Shown one piece after another: positions 8,443-13,760 of a stretch of DNA of 13,760 nucleotides (position 1 is its first letter; each line of letters starts with the position of its first letter). Source of the DNA: Blakeslea trispora (taxonomy: Eukaryota > Mucoromycota > Mucoromycetes > Mucorales > Choanephoraceae); the NCBI GenBank assembly GCA_025331445.1, contig JAIWNE010000261.1, forward strand, positions 1-13,760. Direction: 5' to 3'. Both the position numbers and the translations under genes were made by a program. The notes below the pieces were generated by a model. That model was not told the DNA's origin. It did not search any database and worked only from the letters and a program-made list of their open reading frames with translations.

Positions 8443-8515
8443 GGGGCTATGGCCCAACGGATAAGGCGTCTGACTACGAATCAGGAGATTCCAGGTTCGA
8501 CCCCTGGTAGCCTCA
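8443..8515 (+). tRNA. tRNA-Arg (anticodon ACG), intronless
   Basis: A complete cloverleaf can be drawn. The acceptor stem is GGGGCTA/TAGCCTC with one G-T pair and discriminator A at 8515. The D arm is GCCC/AGGC. The anticodon stem is TCTGA/TCAGG, with loop CTACGAA and anticodon ACG at 8476-8478. The T arm is CCAGG/CCTGG with loop TTCGACC. The internal promoter is present: an A box at 8450-8460 (TGGCCCAACGG) and a B box at 8494-8504 (GGTTCGACCCC). A34 would be read as inosine, decoding CGT, CGC and CGA. The gene lacks an encoded CCA, as in eukaryotes. It appears intact and is the one clearly functional host gene here. Confidence 0.97.
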
Positions 8516-8520
8516 TTTTT
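8516..8520 (+). terminator. RNA polymerase III terminator (T5)
   Basis: Five T residues on the + strand begin immediately after the discriminator base of the tRNA, a standard Pol III stop signal. Confidence 0.9.
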
Positions 8521-8566
8521 AGAATATTGCTTTTGTCTTTCATTTGTCTTTAATAGTCACTATCAC

Positions 8567-8800
8567 GGTATTACAGGACAAAGGATAGTTTTTGCAGTAA
8601 CTTGAGAAAGAGAACAAATAGATATAACAGAGCAATCAGGCAGCAAGGTTATAAGTAATGAGCACCAGGTTTTAAGTCGTCCGACTAGAGATACAAGTAA
8701 AGTAAAGAGAATAAAGTAATATAAAAGAAGAGATGTAATAAATGAATACAATGATCTGTAATAAGTATCAAGGGAACTAACAACTATATGTGGAATTAGT
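8567..8800 (+). repeat. Diverged direct repeat, copy A
   Basis: Resembles 12156-12400 by eye. Shared blocks, in the same order, include TTACAGGA, TTTTGCAGTAAC versus TTTTGCCAGTAAC, GTAATGAGCACCA, ATACAATGAT, and TATCAAGGGAA versus GATAAAGGGAA. Identity is low and was not computed. A partial third copy of GGATMGTTTTTGCAGT lies at about 9180-9195. Confidence 0.55.
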
Positions 8801-8802
8801 TA

Positions 8803-8864
8803 GTGAATATGTCAAACTATAACCAAGCGTAAAGTGAATATGTCAAACTACAACCAAGCGTAAA
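8803..8864 (+). repeat. Tandem duplication, two 31-bp units
   Basis: The units 8803-8833 and 8834-8864, starting GTGAATATGTCAAACTA, differ at a single base. A third unit starts (GTGAATA) and breaks off near 8871. The near identity marks a recent slippage event. Confidence 0.95.
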
Positions 8865-8871
8865 GTGAATA

Positions 8872-9210
8872 AGAGAAGATAAGAGTTTATATACTATTCT
8901 AAAAGAAATCATGTTGGACTTGCAAACTGATAATTTAAACAGTCAAGTTAATGAGTCATCATGTATGGATTATTAATACATGTCTAAAAGTTCTATTCAT
9001 TATAATATGGAAAGTCAGAGAAGGATTCAAATAAAGTTGTTGTGTAATAAGAGATCAAGAGGAGCTGTCAAATGAGTAAAATACCAAATAGGAAATACAG
9101 AGTTGGATTCAAAGCAGCGAAAAGAAGTCAGAAGATAATTGAGTACTAAGAAAGTTCCTGTGCGTAACAACGGAATAACGGATCGTTTTTGCAGTGTTAT
9201 AGGACGCAAG
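8872..9210. other. A-rich spacer, no gene recognised
   Basis: I see no RNA gene, conserved motif or coding pattern. The last 35 bases resemble the repeat copies at 8567 and 12156. Confidence 0.5.
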
Positions 9211-9212
9211 TA
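9211..9212. repeat. TA target duplication of the MITE, left copy
   Basis: TA directly precedes CAGTG at 9213. The matching copy is 9544-9545. Confidence 0.75.
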
Positions 9213-9543
9213 CAGTGCGTCCACCCTCATTTGGACACTTTTTTGAAAAAATCGGTCGGATTTTAGAATTCAATTGCCCATGGATACGAAGTCCAATTGG
9301 TCACTTCTTTAAGCTCCATTTGGACAATTTTTCGAACTTTATTTAATTGGTTTTCTGAAAAAAAAATTATCTTTTATACTACTTTTCCATGTTGTAAAGT
9401 GTCTAATCAAAAATTGACCAAATGGTATCTGTTAAATAAAGTTCAAAAAAATGTCCAAATGGAGCTCAAAAAAGTGACCAATTGGATTTTAAAATCCGAC
9501 CAACTTTTTTTAAGAAAGTGTCCAAATGAGGGTGGACACACTG
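9213..9543. mobile_element. Foldback MITE, Tc1/mariner type, 331 bp
   Basis: The element begins CAGTGCGTCCACCCTC and ends with the inverse CAGTGTGTCCACCCTC, and TA lies on both sides. The inverted similarity runs about 130-150 bp inward from each end (GGTCGGATTTTA, CCAATTGGTCACTT, GCTCCATTTGGACA, GAACTTTATTTAA), with about 25 extra bases on the left near 9272-9298, so nearly the whole element folds into a stem. The recurring CCAWTTGG-GACACTTT motif inside each arm resembles stacked transposase sites. TA duplication and CAGTG ends fit Tc1/mariner. The element has no coding capacity. Confidence 0.88.
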
Positions 9544-9556
9544 TAGTATTGTTACA
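9543..9556. repeat. LINE target-site duplication, left copy
   Basis: GTAGTATTGTTACA, identical to 12156-12169. Its first base is the last base of the MITE and the next two are the MITE's TA. Confidence 0.93.
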
Positions 9557-11958
9557 TCCGACCTAGTTAAGGCCTCAGCCTATACTGAGAAGTTCAATTA
9601 TCAACTCTGTGACTTTATATACACCTCCTTAGACCAGTCTTTTGGTAGGGCACCCCTAGAACGTCAGGATTTTATGAAGGACTTCTGGACCGATGACATG
9701 AATAGGGTCTTTGACTTAAAGGAACGCTATTACCAGAAATGGCGCAAAGCCACTGGCCTCAACTGCCTCCGATTTTGGCTATTACACCAACAGACTAGGG
9801 CTCAATTACTAAGACTGATCCACCAACGTAAGCGGGCACTATGGCGCCAATTTTGCGATAATCTCTCGCAAGGGTCGTATGCAAAATCCATTTCCAAATT
9901 CTCCAAGACCTATAAGCGCCTGGTTCTGAAACCCTCTTTCAGTGCCCCTGGAGGACCTCAACAGGCGGCTGATCAAATGGCTAATCATCTCCAGGCTACA
10001 TATTCTGGAAGACTCCTTTCGTCCTTGGCTACCACGACGGCTCCTCAGAATAACACTCCTCTCCCTTTCTCGCTTGATCAGTGCCCCATTATGCTTGACC
10101 TCATCGAGAATACCATCCACTCCCTTCCTCCTCGTAAGGCACCGGGTGTTGACCACCTCAAGAAGGAAATGTTGTTCCCCATCCTAGATGACCTTCTTCC
10201 CTTACTCTACACCCTTTTCCGGCTCTGTTGGACTTAGCCATACATTCCGACTCGCTGGCGTGTTGTTCAAGTTGTACCCATATACAAAAAGGATGATCCC
10301 TTAGACCCAAGTAACTACTGACCAATTAACCTCACCTCGGTGCTCCGGAAAACTTTGGAACTCTGTCTTTATCCTACACTTGTCTCCCACTCGCCTCAAC
10401 TGGATATTGCACAAGGGGGTTTCCGCCGTTCAAACGGTTCCTTGGACCAGGCCCTATGTCTTGCAGGAATATTTATGATCCTTCGCAAATATCACCAAAC
10501 ATCCCCAGTACTGGCCTTCCTGGATATCAAATCAGCCTACGACACAGTCAACCGTCAAATCATTTGGAGCAGACTGGCGGGCATCACGCCTCCCCCTCTA
10601 CTTTATCTCCTCCGAAACATGTTTGACGATGTGCACATGGAGGTTGTCCTCAACAATGTTACATCCTCTCGCTTTTCTCCGATCACAGGTGTACTCCAGG
10701 ACTCCTCTCTCTCTCCATTCCTTTACTCGATATACATCAAGAACCTCCCTTCACTTCTTCGTTCACAGCACCTTTCGGATACTCTCTCGCCTGTTGAAAC
10801 TGCTCCTCTCCTTAATTGTCTTCTTTATGCTGATGATGTAGTCCTAATTGCTGATCGTGACCAAAAGCCTTCCCTTTTGCAACTCTGTGAACGCCACAGC
10901 CGTCAAGTAGGTTACCGTTGGAATCCCAGTAAGTGCGTTATACTCGATCCCCATTCCCCCTCCACTTCATATACACTTTATGATTCTGTCATTCTTTCAC
11001 AATCTTCCTTCTCTTATCTAGGCGTCCCTTTTTCACCCGGAGGATATATCAGCGCGCTGGAAGTTGCATCTCATAATACTACGAAGGCCTAACGTACCCT
11101 GAATCAACTTGCGTCCATCGGAATGAATCCCAGAGGCTTTAGCCTCCTGCTTTCCATCCGGTTTTATGCTCAAATAGTTCGCCCTCAACTGGAATGTGAA
11201 CTCGCTATCATCCCTCTCACCAAATACGTAACTGATCAACTGGAGCAAGCGCAGAACCAATGCATCTGTCGCATCTTCGGAGGCTCTAAAACTTCTTCAA
11301 TACAGGTGATGCTTCATCTAGCTAAGCTGCCCTCCATGAAGGATAGAACGCATTTCTTGCAGGCTCAATTCCTCTTACGCTCCTTTGTCGTCTACTTTCT
11401 CATGTCCGTGCTTCCTCCAGCAACTCAACGTGGTAGCGCCTCTCCAAGTCTCCGCTCTGGCGAAAATGTCAACCCAACATCGACTCGATCAACCGTCGGG
11501 ATCTCTATCGAATCTTTCTGTAAGCGCGCAATGAGGATCTTCAGAGCCGTCAGTCGTCCCATAGGCACACCCTTCACTCGCACTGTCGAACGAAGGTCAG
11601 CATAGATCCCATCCTTTGGCTACCCATGACTCATGGTGACCGCAGTCGCTGTATTCGCTGGCGCCTTGGTTGGCTACAGTCTGGTCACTCCACCCTCTGT
11701 TCACGATACCCCCAACGCTCTCTCACAAAAGCTCACGCAATTCAATGCCTGCAGATGCACCGCCGCTTGGCGATGCCAGAACCAACTGCTGATCCCCTTT
11801 CTTTCCTTCTAAACATACTTCCTGTTCGTTGCCCACGCTCTTTTGAAGTTGTCATTGCCTGGTCTCTCCGCTGGTCTGCAATTTGCCGAATCCTTTGTGA
11901 ACTTGACTATCTTCAACACTCTAAGACCCATCCTCCTCTGCCCAATTATCTAGGGTAG
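9557..11958 (+). pseudogene. LINE ORF2 remnant: reverse transcriptase and C-terminal Cys/His domain
   Basis: About 800 codons remain. An endonuclease-RT linker (from 9557) leads to the RT fingers with YIPTRW and PIYKKDDPLDPSNY, then FLDIKSAYD with catalytic Asp at 10523-10525, GVLQDSSLSP where GVLQG is usual, and YADD at 10826-10837. The thumb follows, then a C-terminal part with DPILWLPMT, CIRWRLGWL and a Cys/His cluster (about 11640-11770). In-frame stops occur at 10235 (TAG), 10319 (TGA), 11090 (TAA), 11434 (TAG) and 11521 (TAA). The frame moves from 2 to 1 at about 11381-11386, explained by one missing base. The frame ends at TAG 11956-11958. The catalytic aspartates survive, but the copy cannot make a full protein as read. 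Confidence 0.92.
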
Positions 11959-12134
11959 AGACTCTTGGCTTGGTTCCCCTCTCCCTCTTCTGACGATGTT
12001 ATGACATCTAGCCCTCTCATATAGCCATTCATTTTTATTTCTATCCCAGATGGGTTTTTTGACTCTCCACCACCTCGATCTGTCCCGGGCAATTTTGTCT
12101 AAATAGATTGCGTGCCCACTTGGGAATTTTTGTA

Positions 12135-12140
12135 AATAAA
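12135..12140 (+). promoter_or_regulatory. Polyadenylation hexamer of the LINE
   Basis: AATAAA lies 15 bp before the LINE 3' boundary at 12155, the right place for the element's RNA 3'-end signal. Confidence 0.55.
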
Positions 12141-12155
12141 ATTTTATGTTTAATC

Positions 12156-12169
12156 GTAGTATTGTTACA
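12156..12169. repeat. LINE target-site duplication, right copy
   Basis: GTAGTATTGTTACA, identical to 9543-9556. The flanking bases differ on both sides, so the duplication is exactly 14 bp. Confidence 0.93.
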
Positions 12170-12400
12170 GGATGTAAGTAGTATTTTGCCAGTAACGACT
12201 CAGAGTCAATGATACAATAGAACCGATGAGAGAAACGATTGTTATGTAATGAGCACCACGTTGTTTAGGTAACGGACCTTAAGAAGAGATAAAAGTGAAA
12301 AGAAAAGTAGAGTTAGTTAAATGAAATATATAAATGATACAATGATTAAGCGTATTAGCAGTTGATAAAGGGAAGTCTTAGTAATAGAAAGCCTGTCTAT
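12156..12400 (+). repeat. Diverged direct repeat, copy B
   Basis: Counterpart of 8567-8800 in the same orientation. With the LINE and MITE removed, the two copies start about 650 bp apart, so the pair could be an old tandem duplication. Confidence 0.5.
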
Positions 12401-13556
12401 GCGGCAAGGTTGATGTCAAAGTATGTAGTAAAGTTAGAGGGAGAAAAGAGCTTCTTGTTTATTTAATAAAACTAATTGATATTTATATCTGTTCTTCTGA
12501 TTGATGACAGTCCTATCTAAAAGGATCTAAGTTAAGTAAATTTATGAGTCATTGCTAGTCTGATGGTGTTGTTTACCAATTGAATCATATAATAATGGTG
12601 AAATACAAATAATGTTGGGGAAGATTGAAAAGTTTTCAACGAGATAGATTGTTATAATAAGTTTGATTCGTTGAATGGATAGATGTAAATGTGAGTTTTA
12701 AATGAGATTGAGGTAAGATAAATAAAAATAGTACAATAAGTATGTTTAGAATAAAATAATAATAGATAATATGAAAGAAAATAAGATGCGAGAAGTATAA
12801 TAAAGTAAAAGAAGTAGAATAATATTAAAGCATGTAATTTATGAAGTGCTTAATTTCTGCTCGTAACATTATAAATCATGCTGATTCTTGAGCAAAAGCT
12901 TCCTATTCAATCAAACGGAAAAAATATCAGATTTAGTTAAAGCTGAAATGAATGTATCTACATTGAAAGAGGTATCCCGCAAAAAAGTGGTTATAAGTAA
13001 ATCGATGTTAGAACTCTTCAACTAATATAGGAAATAGCTTTAAATAAAATATGAAACAGAGGCAAACTTCTATAAGAAATAATGAATCAGTATATGAATG
13101 TTCATTGGTTTTATCAATCGAGATTTGATATATGAGATCTTTTGAAGAGTTGTGCCACAATTTCCAATCGAGTTCGTCCAGTTTGTGATCGCCGTTGTTT
13201 GGTGGTGAAAATTCTTGGTACTTTTGGAGCAAAATAGTAACTATTTTTTGCAGACAAAATCAGAAAGTGAGGCCGACAATCTGTTTAAAATTTACTTCTC
13301 TATCGATCCTCGGCCTTCTTTTCTTTATATCTTGTCTCTATCTCAAGTTATTTTTTTTTCACTTCAACCTAAAAGTTCCTCTGAGGTCTAATTATGAGCA
13401 CACATAAGTTTCAACTGATTATATAGTAGTTAGTGTTACACAAACAGACTCCGAAATATCGAAATGGTAGTTTGTGCTACATTGTCAGTCAGAATCCTAG
13501 TGTATTAAAATTGTTTCATAGAACCTTCTGTCTGTTCCTTTCTCGCAAAGTTTAAT
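12401..13556. other. AT-rich sequence, no gene firmly recognised
   Basis: To about 12840 this is A/G-rich with many stops. A minus-strand open stretch, 13245 down to 13008, has a less biased composition in its first half (it includes the peptide HKLDELDWKLWHNSSKDLIY) but has no ATG and no family I recognise. It may be an exon or gene remnant. Pyrimidine-rich DNA at about 13525-13548 precedes the edge ORF. Confidence 0.45.
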
Positions 13557-13685
13557 ATGGGTCGTTCTAGCAAAAATCCTCAGAAGCTTAAGTGGTTCAA
13601 CCAAGACAGACATATTCAAAAAGTTGAAACTGAAAAAGCATTGGTGTGGAATCAAGTGTCTTTTGAGTTGTGCAATTTAATTTAA
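13557..13685 (+). CDS. Short hypothetical ORF or first exon at right edge
   Basis: ATG at 13557 opens a 42-codon frame ending TAA at 13683-13685. The product is basic at its N-terminus (MGRSSKNPQKLKWF) and matches no family I know. A pyrimidine-rich stretch (TTCTGTCTGTTCCTTTCTCGC) lies just upstream, as often at fungal transcription starts. GTGTGG near 13645 to AAGATAG at 13691 could be a short intron, but the spliced frame stops again near 13746, so this does not clearly help. The frame may equally be chance. Sequence beyond the edge would decide. Confidence 0.25.
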   Translation: MGRSSKNPQKLKWFNQDRHIQKVETEKALVWNQVSFELCNLI

Positions 13686-13760
13686 GATAGAACAATGAGA
13701 TCAAAAATGAAGGCGTCTCTTCTATCGACGATACTTCGTTCGATTAAGAAGACAACAATA

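Larger units (their letters stand above)
9557..12155 (+). mobile_element. 5'-truncated non-LTR retrotransposon (LINE)
   Basis: The element is bounded by a perfect 14-bp target duplication. The ORF2-type frame is already open at its first base (9557), so the copy begins inside the coding region, lacking the 5' UTR, any ORF1 and the endonuclease domain. This is the classic result of incomplete target-primed reverse transcription. The 3' end has a UTR of about 200 bp with AATAAA at 12135-12140 and a short AT-rich tail ending TTTAATC rather than a long poly(A). Confidence 0.93.

Noticed and set aside
8443..9557. LINE or MITE targeted to the tRNA gene
   Set aside because: The distance is about 0.7-1.0 kb, too far for known tRNA-targeting elements, and intervening DNA shows no special relation.
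11386..11605. Continuation of LINE frame 2 after the frameshift
   Set aside because: The conserved C-terminal residues (SKSPLW, DPILWLPMT) appear in frame 1, so the frame 2 stretch is a shadow.

Overview
The window looks like AT-rich, gene-poor, transposon-laden DNA from a filamentous fungus, most likely an early-diverging Mucoromycota lineage. This rests on a LINE whose reverse transcriptase and C-terminal domain resemble those I know from Mucoromycota, a FAR1/MULE-type transposase gene split by short GT-AG introns, and a eukaryotic tRNA gene with internal A and B boxes. The species cannot be named from the sequence.

Left part (1-7321): three elements with CACTA-type ends lie almost end to end. 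E1 (left edge to 2099) ends in TAGTG and carries, on the minus strand, a FAR1/MULE-like transposase gene (1-1653, running off the edge, three one-base frameshifts). M (2102-4258) starts CACTAC and ends GTAGTG, has no gene, and holds a 19-bp-arm palindrome and a 58-bp-period repeat. E2 (4261-7318) starts CACTACACCTAA, ends TTAGGTGTAGTG and is flanked by the 3-bp target duplication GCT. E1 and E2 share a 5' end block of about 278 bp at about 97% identity, in inverted orientation, so 1822-2099 and 4261-4535 form a long inverted repeat. E2 has no gene but has a minisatellite and a GC-rich right end.

Middle part (7322-9212): A-rich DNA with an intact tRNA-Arg(ACG) gene at 8443-8515, a TATA-like box upstream and a T5 terminator. 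A recent 31-bp tandem duplication lies at 8803-8864.

Right part: a 331-bp foldback MITE of Tc1/mariner type (9213-9543, TA duplication) is followed 13 bp later by a 5'-truncated LINE (9557-12155), which has a perfect 14-bp target duplication. The LINE keeps the reverse transcriptase catalytic aspartates but has five in-frame stops and one frameshift. The sequence after the LINE (12170-about 12400) is a diverged copy of the sequence just after the tRNA, so an old duplication predates both insertions. At the right edge (13557-13685) a short ORF or first exon may begin an unrecognised gene.

No host pathway or operon is visible. The only well-supported functional host gene is the tRNA. The most interesting point is that a FAR1/MULE-type transposase gene sits inside an element whose ends and sibling's target duplication look like CACTA (EnSpm).
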